From the NCBI RefSeq assembly GCF_000016285.1, contig NC_011991.1, positions 66,436-130,435 of the forward strand: a stretch of 64,000 bases of DNA, given 5' to 3'. The notes under the pieces were generated by a model. It did no database searches and was not told where the DNA came from. It worked only from the letters and a program-made list of their open reading frames with translations. Source of the stretch: Allorhizobium ampelinum S4. Its GTDB lineage: Bacteria > Pseudomonadota > Alphaproteobacteria > Rhizobiales > Rhizobiaceae. Shown here one piece after another: positions 9,912 through 19,250 of the stretch (position 1 is the first letter of the stretch; the number at the start of each line of letters is the position of its first letter). The translations under genes and the position numbers were made by a program.

Positions 9912-9973
9912 ATCAAACCCTAACCCTCATGTGATATGAAACGTCGTGTGATCAGTGCTAACGTGAGGTTTGT

Positions 9974-11236
9974 TCATCGAGAGATCCTAAGGTGATCCTT
10001 CGCGGCGGCGGATGTTTGGGCGAAGTTCGCTCCCTTTAAAAAATGCTCAAAGTCTTCATCTTCAATAATAGCTACATTGCGGCTGAAGGCCTCGGCCTTT
10101 ACCCATTCAAGAGCTGCGGATGCCTGAGACTGGTCGAGCGCCCATCCTAGCCGAGCCGCAACGGCATGAATTATGCGGTGGCTTGCTAGAGAGCTCAACA
10201 GCACCTTTGGTTCAACTCCAAGTATCTCTAAGGGGTCGAACGGCTGAAAGAGAGCCGGATTCGTGAATGGCGTGCCGGTCGAAATCGTGTTCACACCTGT
10301 TCCCACAATGGGATCGGTTGTCATGAGAGGCCTTCGTGTACTTTGACTGACGTACCTTGCGATCGGCGAGAGCTGACGTAGATCAGGTGGTGAGCGCCAT
10401 ATCTCATCCACGACGCCCAACTTTTTTGGCAAAAGACTGCTTTGATAGCCAAGCGCAAACAGTAACTGTTCTGTTGCAGGCATTCCTGCCCGCTCTCCAA
10501 GAGAGAGCCATGAACTCGTCAGGCCATATATTTTGGCAGACAAAGCTTCAAGTGTATTGACTAAGCCGAAGCCAAGATCGTTGTGCATGTGAGCAACGTA
10601 ACGCAAATCCGGATCAGACCGTCGAGCAAGTTCGTCAAAAAACCATCGGCTTTCCGACGGAAAAAACTGCCCCACCGTGTCACATACGATCACCATTGAT
10701 GCACCGGCGGCGGCGTACTCGGCCGCCGACGCGGCTAGAAAGCCCACGTCGGAACGAGATGCATCTGCAAGGGCCACGTCAACCATCAAGGCTGGGTTCT
10801 TATCTCTGGCATATCTTACCATATCCAATGCCGCTTGTTTTGCCTTCTCAGCCGTACAATGCATCATGGAATATGCCATAGGATTGGAGGCAGGCACAGC
10901 AATGAAGATCCTACCGTGCCGCGCGCCGTGTACCGCCTGGAGCAACAAATCAACATCTTGCCGAGTTGCTCGTCCAGCTGCTCCGACATAGCATTCGTCG
11001 ACGCAATCAACGACCTGCCTTGTCGCTTCAAGCTCATCCTTGCCAGCACTCGGGAAACCAGCATTGAAGACCAAGTGATAAGGCGCGAATTCACCGAAAA
11101 TGGAGCTGTGACGTTTTGCGATTTGAACTCTCTGATGGCCATTCAGGAGCGTCTTCCCTTGCGCCCCGTCCCTCGCCACCTCTTCATGAAAGATAACCCT
11201 ATTGCTAAGCGCTGTCTCCAGGATTAAATCTGACAT
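9974..11236 (-). CDS. DRE-TIM metallolyase: isopropylmalate/homocitrate synthase-like
   Basis: 420 aa from ATG 11236, preceded by GGAGGT at good spacing; a longer in-frame start at 11260 lacks this site. The family condenses acetyl-CoA with a 2-oxo acid (or cleaves the reverse) using a divalent metal. Seen: the RDGAQ motif near residue 22, DTVGQFFPSE (D-T-x-G-x-x-x-P, as in the synthases), the metal-binding HMHND near residue 219, and GERAGMPATE in place of the usual GERAGN. There is no room for the long regulatory domain of leucine-pathway LeuA. With LeuC/LeuD-like genes in the same block it probably starts a 2-oxo acid chain extension; the substrate cannot be read from sequence. Confidence 0.8.
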   Translation of the reverse strand: MSDLILETALSNRVIFHEEVARDGAQGKTLLNGHQRVQIAKRHSSIFGEFAPYHLVFNAGFPSAGKDELEATRQVVDCVDECYVGAAGRATRQDVDLLLQAVHGARHGRIFIAVPASNPMAYSMMHCTAEKAKQAALDMVRYARDKNPALMVDVALADASRSDVGFLAASAAEYAAAGASMVIVCDTVGQFFPSESRWFFDELARRSDPDLRYVAHMHNDLGFGLVNTLEALSAKIYGLTSSWLSLGERAGMPATEQLLFALGYQSSLLPKKLGVVDEIWRSPPDLRQLSPIARYVSQSTRRPLMTTDPIVGTGVNTISTGTPFTNPALFQPFDPLEILGVEPKVLLSSLASHRIIHAVAARLGWALDQSQASAALEWVKAEAFSRNVAIIEDEDFEHFLKGANFAQTSAAAKDHLRISR

Positions 11237-11334
11237 GTTACCTCCGGCTCTTGGTTTCACGATTGCACGCCGTCGTTACCGCAGGGATCCTCTAGGCGCG
11301 TCAATTCATTTCACGGCGCCTGCAGCAGACAAAC

Positions 11335-12210
11335 CTATCGGTTCTCCAAATAAACAGCTAACGTCGTAATATCGTCGAGAGCACTCCCAGCCTCAATCGC
11401 GCTCCGATAAACATCGAGGACGGCCTTGGAGACGCGCATTTCGCAATCAATTAACCGTGCCTCGTGGAGACAACATGATAGATCATGATCAACCAAGGCA
11501 AGTGAGGCCCCAAAATCAAATGTTCGCGTCAGAACATGGGAGGGGATTTTGGAAGTACTGACGTCGCTTGCTGCAGATCCCGAGTTGATCACTTCGAGCA
11601 ATAGCTCTCGCGAGATTGTCGCCTTCTTTGCCAGCGTTAAAGCCTCAATGGCGACTGCGAGGTTTCCAGCGGTCACGAGGTTGTTGATCACCTTAACATA
11701 TTGTGCCTGACCGACGCCCGGGCCGACGTAAACGATTTTGGAGCTGTACTTTTCAAGGGTCGGACTGACCGCTTGGAGCACTTTAAGAGGGCCACTTGCG
11801 ATGACGGTGACCTCACCTCTTGCCGCGCGGCGAGGGCCTCCTGTCATCGGCACATCAATAGTGCGGATGTCAACTTCCGCTAGTCCGTGTGCAATCTCCT
11901 TGACCAATGAAGGGCCAGTTGTTCCAACATTAGCATAGGTATGAACGCGCGTGCCGCCTCGAATTCCATTGGGGCCAAGAGTGACCTCGCGAAATGCCTC
12001 TTGTCCGCTCACGCAGCCCATGACCACATCGCAGCAGTCAGCCAGTTGCCGTGGCGTTGCGACAAACTGCAAGCCGTCCGGTGGATTCTGGGCTGCGGGA
12101 TCGCAACCGAATACCTCAACGCCACAAGACAACAAGCGTGTCGCAAGTGCCCGGCCCATTTTTCCGACGCCGACCAATCCAATTCTCGGACGTTCCGTCA
12201 ATCCTGTCAT
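11335..12210 (-). CDS. beta-hydroxyacid dehydrogenase (6-phosphogluconate / 3-hydroxyisobutyrate dehydrogenase family)
   Basis: 291 aa from ATG 12210; GTG 12216 is an alternative. The N-terminus GLVGVGKMGRALATRLL is the dinucleotide-binding fold. DVPMTGGPRRAARGEVTVIASG matches the family's substrate signature, and VKVINNLVTAGN carries the catalytic Lys and the Asn four residues on (Lys about residue 173). Members oxidise beta-hydroxyacids, and 6-phosphogluconate dehydrogenase itself couples oxidation to decarboxylation. The cluster has leuC- and leuD-like genes but no leuB-like gene, so this enzyme may replace LeuB as the oxidative decarboxylase. That is inference from context. Confidence 0.82.
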   Translation of the reverse strand: MTGLTERPRIGLVGVGKMGRALATRLLSCGVEVFGCDPAAQNPPDGLQFVATPRQLADCCDVVMGCVSGQEAFREVTLGPNGIRGGTRVHTYANVGTTGPSLVKEIAHGLAEVDIRTIDVPMTGGPRRAARGEVTVIASGPLKVLQAVSPTLEKYSSKIVYVGPGVGQAQYVKVINNLVTAGNLAVAIEALTLAKKATISRELLLEVINSGSAASDVSTSKIPSHVLTRTFDFGASLALVDHDLSCCLHEARLIDCEMRVSKAVLDVYRSAIEAGSALDDITTLAVYLENR

Positions 12211-12354
12211 TTTCACTTCGCCGTTTAGAGGGCCGACCGGAGATTTGGCTTACAATAGCCCTTGATACAAAAAAATACATGCCGCGGGCTTAAAGCTCGC
12301 GCAATATTCTGAAATGTATTAGAGAATATATTGTTGGACCGAGCTCGAATAAGG

Positions 12355-14208
12355 CTAGTTGCTTATGCCTTCAATTTGGCGGTTCCAAAGTAAAGCATAT
12401 CTGCCCTCCGAGCGTAATAATTGTTCGTGAGAACCCATTTCGACAATTCGCCCACCTTCGAGTACGATGATCCTATCGAAGTCCTTAATTGTCCCGAGCC
12501 GATGAGCAATCGCGATAACAGTCTTGTGGCGCAGCAGCGGTTCAAGGCGTTTCTTCAGCTCAAATTCAGATTCTGAGTCCAAAGCCGATGTAGCTTCATC
12601 AAGCACAATTATCGGGGAATTTTTAAGGAGAGCCCTCGCGATCGCAATGCGCTGCCGTTGACCACCTGAAAACTTTACACCCCTTTCGCCCGCGTGTGCT
12701 GCATAGCCAACGCGGCCATCTTTGTCCCTAAGTTGGCGGATGAATTCATGGGCACCAGCCATTGTCGCAGCTTCGACGACCTCAGATGCCGACGTGTGAG
12801 GCATACCAAAACTAATGTTGTCAAAGACAGAACGGTTTAGAATAGATGTTTCTTGAGATACGACTGCGATAGAAGCTCGCAGGCTACGTACGCTGACCGA
12901 GCGAATGTCCTGACCGCAGATGGATACTGTGCCCTGGTCCGCCTCGTATAGGCGTAACAGCAAGCCTATGATGGTTGATTTACCGGCGCCCGAGGAGCCC
13001 ACAATTGCGACTCGCTCATGGCTATTAATGGAGAAATTCAAACTTACGACCGCGGCTGAAGAGCGAGGGTATCGAAAAGTTACGTTTTGAAAAACTACAG
13101 TCGGTTCATGAACCCTCAGCTCTTCTGAGCAAGACCCGTCTTCGGGAGGGAACGGCGCGGTTATGGATCTCATCCCTTCCTGTACTACACCGAAATTCTC
13201 GAAGATTGACGACATCTGCTGGGTTATTGCGGTCGAAGTGTTGGCTATGTGCCACACCAACGGAAGTATCATTGCGAATTGGCTTGGTTCAACCGCGTGA
13301 TTTTTTGACAACCATAGCGACAATGCCAAAGTCGAGCTGATTAGCGTCCCATTTATGAACGAGAGAGCGGTACCAAAAAAACTGTTCTGAGCTAGTAACT
13401 TTTGGTTTGCTTCATTGTGTGTCACCAGCCCGTGTTTTATGTAGCTATTTTCCGAACCGTCATGGGAGTAGAGCTTAACCGTCTGAATATTCGAATAGCT
13501 ATCTACAAGGCGGCCTGAGACGAGCGACCTCATGCTGGACATATCACGTGAATGACGGTTCATCCGAGGAAGGAATACTCTAAGAAGAAGTAGGTATGAG
13601 ATCACCCAAATTAGGGTTGGCACAATGAGGCGAACATCAGCCTGTGCCAAAAAAAATATCGTGGTCGCAATGAAGATGACGATGTACCACACCGAGGTCA
13701 CCACGGTGACGATCGTGTCTCGCAGGGCCGGGCCCGTCTGTAATACTCGATTCGCAAGTTTTCCCGTCAAATCACTGTTGAAAAATGAAATAGGTTGACG
13801 CGCGATGTATGAATGACTCTGCCACCGAACCAGCGTAGCAATATTCGCGGAAATGGAGTGATTGACGATTAGTCTTTGCGCGCTGGTCAGCAGCGGGTGC
13901 GCGAGCATAAAAAGGACGATAACCGCGACTGTTGAGGTTGGAAACGATGTGGAATTTTCACCGAGTAACTGGACGAAATGGCTGATCGCGACCGGGATGA
14001 TGGCGTCAGCGGTCGCCACTGCAGTGCCAATAGCTAAGAGCCATAACAAGGGACGCCAAGCTTGAATGAGAAAGAAGCAGTAAAACTTCCCAATCCGATC
14101 TGGGAGGACAATATTTTCAACGGCTGGCGTTATAGCGACAAGCTGTTGCAGCCAGTTGATGAGGCGACCGAAAAGTCCTTCAGAGCTCACTTCGGACGAC
14201 ATGCTCAC
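12355..14208 (-). CDS. ABC exporter, fused permease and ATPase
   Basis: 617 aa from GTG 14208 (GGAG five bases upstream; ATG 14202 also possible). The N-terminal half is a six-helix exporter membrane domain (for example LLWLLAIGTAVATADAIIPV and VWYIVIFIATTIFFLAQ). The C-terminal half is the nucleotide-binding domain: Walker A GSSGAGKST near residue 402, signature FSGGQRQRIAIARALL, Walker B IIVLDEATSALDSE and the H-loop IAIAHRLGTIK. This is the MsbA/lipid-peptide exporter type working as a homodimer in the inner membrane. It is the only transporter in the cluster and so the likely exporter of the mature peptide. Confidence 0.9.
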   Translation of the reverse strand: MSMSSEVSSEGLFGRLINWLQQLVAITPAVENIVLPDRIGKFYCFFLIQAWRPLLWLLAIGTAVATADAIIPVAISHFVQLLGENSTSFPTSTVAVIVLFMLAHPLLTSAQRLIVNHSISANIATLVRWQSHSYIARQPISFFNSDLTGKLANRVLQTGPALRDTIVTVVTSVWYIVIFIATTIFFLAQADVRLIVPTLIWVISYLLLLRVFLPRMNRHSRDMSSMRSLVSGRLVDSYSNIQTVKLYSHDGSENSYIKHGLVTHNEANQKLLAQNSFFGTALSFINGTLISSTLALSLWLSKNHAVEPSQFAMILPLVWHIANTSTAITQQMSSIFENFGVVQEGMRSITAPFPPEDGSCSEELRVHEPTVVFQNVTFRYPRSSAAVVSLNFSINSHERVAIVGSSGAGKSTIIGLLLRLYEADQGTVSICGQDIRSVSVRSLRASIAVVSQETSILNRSVFDNISFGMPHTSASEVVEAATMAGAHEFIRQLRDKDGRVGYAAHAGERGVKFSGGQRQRIAIARALLKNSPIIVLDEATSALDSESEFELKKRLEPLLRHKTVIAIAHRLGTIKDFDRIIVLEGGRIVEMGSHEQLLRSEGRYALLWNRQIEGISN

Positions 14209-14262
14209 TAGAACTCCAAAGGTATCGGTTCTTTTTTATGATCAGATTTCCGTGGTGTCTAT

Positions 14263-14937
14263 TTAGAACTGATATTCAAAGCGGTCGATAGTTGCTTGGA
14301 AGCGGGTTTGTATTAAGCGCTTTGTTTCTGCATTGTAATAGTCTTGGTATCCACCTCTAACGGTAGAGTTAAGTCGTGGAAATTCAGAATACCCGGCCAA
14401 CCCCGCGCGTTCGAATACATTTTGTAATGCTTGCTCTATATCTTCAAGTCGGCCTACAAAGTCGACAATCTCTTGTCCATTCTCATCCGATAGCCAGCTT
14501 AGGATATCGCCTTCACACTCGTTTATGCGATTGCCCCCAAAATCAGACTTTAGGAAACCTTCGAAGCTTCCTAGATCCGCCACCTCATCCGCTTGTGCGC
14601 GCAGACTTGAAAATCTGCCGGCTTTTTGAAGCCACCAACGATAACTCGAAAGCATTAGGTCCCACGGGTTCCGCACGACTGAAAAAGTGAAGATGGTCTG
14701 CCACAACGCAGGGCCGACGAGATCACGAATAACCGCCGCCTTAGAGTGTTTATGAAGCGCGGGTTCACAATAGCCCGCAAGAATTGTCGAAAGCTCTGGT
14801 TCCGGCTGCACCTTCTTCGCGTTGGCTAAGAATTGGTGCATTGACGTACCACCACATTTGGGGATGTGCACGAACACCAGCTGCTGGGCAGGCTTGATAG
14901 GAAAGGCAGGTTTGAATTCTCCTTCTGCGACTTCCAT
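14263..14937 (-). CDS. sulfotransferase family protein (second of two)
   Basis: 224 aa from ATG 14937, which has GGAAAGGA at good spacing; a TTG at 14979 would add 14 residues. LVFVHIPKCGGTSMHQFL is a clear 5'-phosphosulfate loop and FSVVRNPWDLMLSSYRW a clear 3'-phosphate loop of PAPS-dependent sulfotransferases. It is only weakly similar to the sulfotransferase at 8020-8748 outside these motifs, so the two probably act on different hydroxyls rather than being recent duplicates. It lies between gntR and the exporter, same strand. Confidence 0.85.
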   Translation of the reverse strand: MEVAEGEFKPAFPIKPAQQLVFVHIPKCGGTSMHQFLANAKKVQPEPELSTILAGYCEPALHKHSKAAVIRDLVGPALWQTIFTFSVVRNPWDLMLSSYRWWLQKAGRFSSLRAQADEVADLGSFEGFLKSDFGGNRINECEGDILSWLSDENGQEIVDFVGRLEDIEQALQNVFERAGLAGYSEFPRLNSTVRGGYQDYYNAETKRLIQTRFQATIDRFEYQF

Positions 14938-14986
14938 AAAGCTATCCTTTCCAGCCCCTCGCAGCGGCTTATTCGACAACTAAACC

Positions 14987-15655
14987 TCAGTTTCTGAAGC
15001 TCCGCACCAAGCCTTCGTTGCAAAGCGCGGGAACCGAGGTGACCTTGAAGTCCAATTCCGTTATCAGGCAATCAATTGCATCATCTGCGTTACTTCTTTT
15101 GATATGCCGGACCAAGTCCCGTAGGATGCCCAAGTACCGCCGTGACCGGGCTGGTTCTTCGGTGAACAAACAGCGAATAAATCGGGTGCGTTCGTTTGTG
15201 TTTTGAAGAGTATCAACACAAGCTTGAGCCCTCGAAACGTCCACCCAATCCATGAAGAACTCTTCAATCAACGCGCAACTACTGGCCGAAAGATCTGAAA
15301 GTCGCTCTTCCCACACGGTTACAAAAGAACGGTGGTCAGAGAAGCGGCTTTGCTCCAGCAAATACCGTAAAGAGTACCGCAGCAGTTGCGAACGCAATAC
15401 ATAAAGGCTGCATATCTCGGAAGGGTTTAAAGGCTTCATAAAAAAGCCTTTGTTGGGCATCACCGCAACCAAACCTTCGGCGCCTAACCTTATCAGCGCT
15501 TCGCGGACGGGAGTCGAGCTAACTTTGAATTCATCAGCCAAAGTCCACGGTTGAAGCTGCTGTGACGGCGAAAACTCATACGACATCACCTTGTTCTTCA
15601 GCCGGTCATAGATCGCATAGCTGGTCGTGGAATCATTGCAGGTTTGGCGCGTCAC
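14987..15655 (-). CDS. GntR-family transcriptional regulator (FadR-like group)
   Basis: 222 aa from GTG 15655. The N-terminal winged helix is plain: IYDRLKNKVM, then LADEFKVSSTPVREALIRL and GLVAVMPNKGFFMKPL, the usual GntR pattern. The C-terminal part is all-helical like the FadR/FCD effector domain, but its metal-binding histidines are not obvious. It is the only dedicated regulator inside the minus-strand block. It may control the divergent promoter near 28.8 kb, where a 14-base palindrome sits, but nothing in the sequence proves that link. Confidence 0.85.
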   Translation of the reverse strand: MTRQTCNDSTTSYAIYDRLKNKVMSYEFSPSQQLQPWTLADEFKVSSTPVREALIRLGAEGLVAVMPNKGFFMKPLNPSEICSLYVLRSQLLRYSLRYLLEQSRFSDHRSFVTVWEERLSDLSASSCALIEEFFMDWVDVSRAQACVDTLQNTNERTRFIRCLFTEEPARSRRYLGILRDLVRHIKRSNADDAIDCLITELDFKVTSVPALCNEGLVRSFRN

Positions 15656-15903
15656 GTTGATATCCTCGCGGTAGAAAATCCGTGATAAGGCGGCTCATTG
15701 GAACAAAGCGGTTTCCCTTAGCGATTGCAATTTTTTTTTAACATCAGAGAAGGACTTTCTGACCGACACACCCAATTTGGTATAGTAGCCGACGATAAAT
15801 ACTGGGCGTCCGAACCATTTATTAGCATGGCGGTCCACCCCCTATACAGGGAGAGACGATACCGCGATAAACTTTCTGGAAGGCAGCGGTTTATGGATGA
15901 GGG

Positions 15904-15966
15904 TTAGCGAAGCCTCATTGTTGTCGGTGCTTCCTCAGGCTGCCGGGGACGGGTCCGGCATTCTCC
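15904..15966 (-). pseudogene. original 3' end of the glycosyltransferase gene, cut off by IS630
   Basis: If the insertion 15967-21297 is removed and one TA target copy kept, the glycosyltransferase frame continues from HRHEDLL into this segment. It reads on as GECRTRPRQPEEAPTTMRLR and then stops at 15904. The frame match on both sides of the element supports this being the authentic C-terminus, now separated by 5.3 kb from the rest of the gene. Confidence 0.75.
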
Positions 15967-16468
15967 TAAAGCAGGTTGTGGTTTACCTGATTCAAATTCC
16001 CAAACCGGCTGATTATGCTTCCATTTGCCCATGGAAGGAGAACCGCCATGGCTAAGCATCCGATTGAGTTGCGTGTGCGTGTTGTTGCGTTTGTCGAGGA
16101 AGGAAATAGCCATCGGGAAGCCGCGCGACATTTCCGGGTTTCGCCGAGATTTGTGAACAATATGGTGATCCTGAAGCGTGCATCCGGTGCGCTGAGGCCG
16201 GCCCGGCAGGGTCATCTGGGCGGCGGCAAGCTGACGGGGCATGAAGACTGGGTTCGTGAACGGTTGCCGAGAACGGTTGCCGAGAACGGCGATCTGACGC
16301 TGGATGAATTGGGCGTCGAGCTGCATGGGCGCGGCGTCTCGGTCGATCGCTCGGCGATTTGCCGGCTGCTGCATCGGCTCGGAATCAGCCATAAAAAAAG
16401 CCTGCGGGCAAGCGAGCTGTCAATGCCGCGTGAATTTCCCCCGATTGTGCCGAAGTAGAATTCCCCAC

Positions 16469-17179
<711 letters not shown>

Positions 17180-17321
17180 TCAGTTCCTCGGAAAGAAGGA
17201 TATCGATCGCGTCGAGTGCAATGGCCTCGCCTCGTGTTCGTGGCCAGTGTTGCGGCGTGAGTGCTCGTCGGTGGTCAGGATGAACCCGGCGTTGTTTGCG
17301 GCCCTCGAGGGTGCGCGGCGA

Positions 17322-17822
17322 TCAGCGAGCCCAGATGAGGCGGCTGTGACCCAACACCATCGAGAACAACCGAACGATCCTTGGCGTCATTGGCTCGTCG
17401 GTGAAAACGACATGGAACTGGGCGAAATCGACTTGGGCCTGTTCGCCTGGCGGCGTCTCGAAGCGAACTTCGAAACCTGGATTTGCCGGAGGTCGCACGT
17501 CACGAAGAAAGTCCGTGACGGCGGTGTAACCACCGGCATAACCTCGATCCCGGAGTTCTCGGAGCAATCGACTACCAGTGAGGCCGGGATAGGTCTTCAC
17601 CCGCTCCCGCAGATATGAAGCGAACGGATCGATAAACGTCGCGCGAGGCTTTCTCGGTCCATAAGCCGGGACCTCGAGGCCCCGCTCTATGTATTTGCGC
17701 ACCGTCTTGCGATCGATGCCTGTTTCTCTGGAGATAGCTGACACTGTCAGCCCCTGCTGATGCAGATCCAGGATCATGATCGTCTCCCTCAGCTTGATCA
17801 CCAATGTCCCCCTTCCGGCCAT
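17322..17822 (-). pseudogene. istA: IstA transposase, N-terminal third only
   Basis: From ATG 17822 the frame reads an HTH (ILDLHQQGLTVSAISRETGI, DRKTVRKYI) and the beginning of the DDE domain (GEQAQVDFAQFHVVF), and stops at 17322 after 166 residues. Full-length IstA is about 500 aa. Just past the stop the sequence reads as the typical IstA C-terminal tail (LEGRKQRR), so an internal deletion of roughly 1 kb joined the two ends. Confidence 0.75.
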
Positions 17823-17846
17823 CGGAAGGAGTATCGGCAATGACGC

Positions 17847-17886
17847 GCCGCTGGTCTTCCGGGGCGCGCCCCGGAAGACCAGCGGC
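17847..17886. repeat. 40-base perfect palindrome upstream of istA
   Basis: Bases 17847-17866 are the exact reverse complement of 17867-17886, with no loop; the centre is GGGGCGCGCCCC. It lies 25 bases upstream of the istA start inside the IS21-type element and would form a long hairpin in either strand or its RNA. It is not found elsewhere in the window. Confidence 0.9.
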
Positions 17887-18365
17887 CGCAGCACCTGGGG
17901 AAGATTCAAACGGCACATTGGGGAGTATTGCTCCGGTACTGACACGAGCAGTTGCGCCCGGAGATCGCCCGCGCGTGACCTGTGGATCAACCTGCGCAAG
18001 CGGTTCTTAAACAACTCCTTGGCTCGACTGATCTTTATCGACGAGACATCAACCAATACCAAACTCACCAAACGCACCGGATGGTCGCCAAGGGGTCAGC
18101 GCTACCGAACGCACGCGCCGTTTGGCTTCTGGACGAGCCAGACCTTCATTGCCGGTCTGCGGTGTCACGGTCTGACAGCACCCTGATCGTCAATGCACCG
18201 ATGAATGGCCGCATTTTCGAGACCTGGATCGAAACCCAGCTCGCGCCGACCTTGTCGCCCGGCGATGTGGTGATCCGTAAGCGCCGTCTCCACCCCATTG
18301 GATTGGGTGTATTTTGAGGCTTGCTGCGTATGCGAGAACGTTTCCAGTTTTGTCTGGAGATTTGC

Positions 18366-18818
18366 ATGGCAGATGATGGATTTGTTGGTCGCTACAAAGT
18401 TGTCGAGCCGCGCCGCGGAAACCGGCGTTGGCCGGATGATGTGAAGGCACGGATCGTGGCGGAAAGCTTTGAGCCTGGTGTTCGTGTTGTGGATGTCGCG
18501 CGCCGTCACGGCGTTATAGCAAACCAGCTTTCTGATTGGCGGCGTCAAGTGCGCGACGGCATTCTGGCGCTGCCGTTTACAGCGGCAACGACGCTGTCGG
18601 AGCACGATGGTATCGAGCCGGCATTCGTGCCTCTGGCAATCGCTGCGGAGCCACCTGAGCCTGTCAATCGTTTGTCGCTTCCGAAGCTGGCCTCCGAAGG
18701 GCCGCAGGCGCAAGTTTTGACGTTGGAGATTGGCTCAGACGTTGTGATGCGGGTTCCTAATGATGTGCCCGTTGAACGGGTCGCCGCTCTGGTTCGCGCT
18801 GTGCGAGGAGCGTCATGA
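18366..18818 (+). CDS. tnpA: IS66 TnpA (OrfA) accessory protein
   Basis: 150 aa from ATG 18366. HTH-containing N-terminus (RWPDDVKARIVAESFEPGVR, VVDVARRHGVIANQLSDWRRQ) typical of IS66 OrfA. Its stop (TGA 18816-18818) overlaps an ATG at 18815, the ancestral coupling site for tnpB, but that ATG is now out of frame because of a 19-base duplication. Confidence 0.85.
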   Translation: MADDGFVGRYKVVEPRRGNRRWPDDVKARIVAESFEPGVRVVDVARRHGVIANQLSDWRRQVRDGILALPFTAATTLSEHDGIEPAFVPLAIAAEPPEPVNRLSLPKLASEGPQAQVLTLEIGSDVVMRVPNDVPVERVAALVRAVRGAS

Positions 18819-18849
18819 TCGTCGCGGGCCGTCATGATCGTCGCGGGCC
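18812..18849 (+). repeat. 19-base tandem duplication at the tnpA/tnpB junction
   Basis: GTCATGATCGTCGCGGGCC occurs twice in direct succession (18812-18830 and 18831-18849). The duplication moves the in-frame tnpB start from the tnpA stop to the second copy (ATG 18834), which breaks the usual ATGA overlap. Confidence 0.9.
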
Positions 18850-19187
18850 AACGACTGCCGATCCTGATCGCAACGCGTCCGGTTGACTTCCGCTGTGGTC
18901 ATCAGGCCTTGGCTCTAATGGTGCAGACCGAATTGAAGCTCGATCCGCATTCTGGGGTGACGGTGATCTTTCGCTCAAAACGCGGGGACCGCCTAAAAAT
19001 CCTGGTGTGGGATGGCACCGGAATGGTGCTCATCTACAAAATTCTTGAACATGGAAACTTTGCTTGGCCCAAGGTTCAGGATGGGACGATGCGTCTTTCC
19101 AGGGGTCAATACGAGGCTTTGTTCGAGGGTCTTGACTGGCGGCGGGTCATGGCGCAACGGGTGACGGCGCCGTCGGCGGCAGGGTGA
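18834..19187 (+). CDS. tnpB: IS66 TnpB (Orf2) protein
   Basis: 117 aa from ATG 18834, the second copy of the duplicated start region. LIATRPVDFRCGHQALALMVQTEL and the block IFRSKRGDRLKILVWDGTGMVL are the usual TnpB signature of IS66 elements. The protein is needed for transposition but its biochemical role is unclear. Confidence 0.88.
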   Translation: MIVAGQRLPILIATRPVDFRCGHQALALMVQTELKLDPHSGVTVIFRSKRGDRLKILVWDGTGMVLIYKILEHGNFAWPKVQDGTMRLSRGQYEALFEGLDWRRVMAQRVTAPSAAG

Positions 19188-19250
19188 ATATCCGGCCGCC
19201 TTTGCATTGTTTAATTTAGATTTTTTTATGCTGCTTTGCTATAAAGTCGC

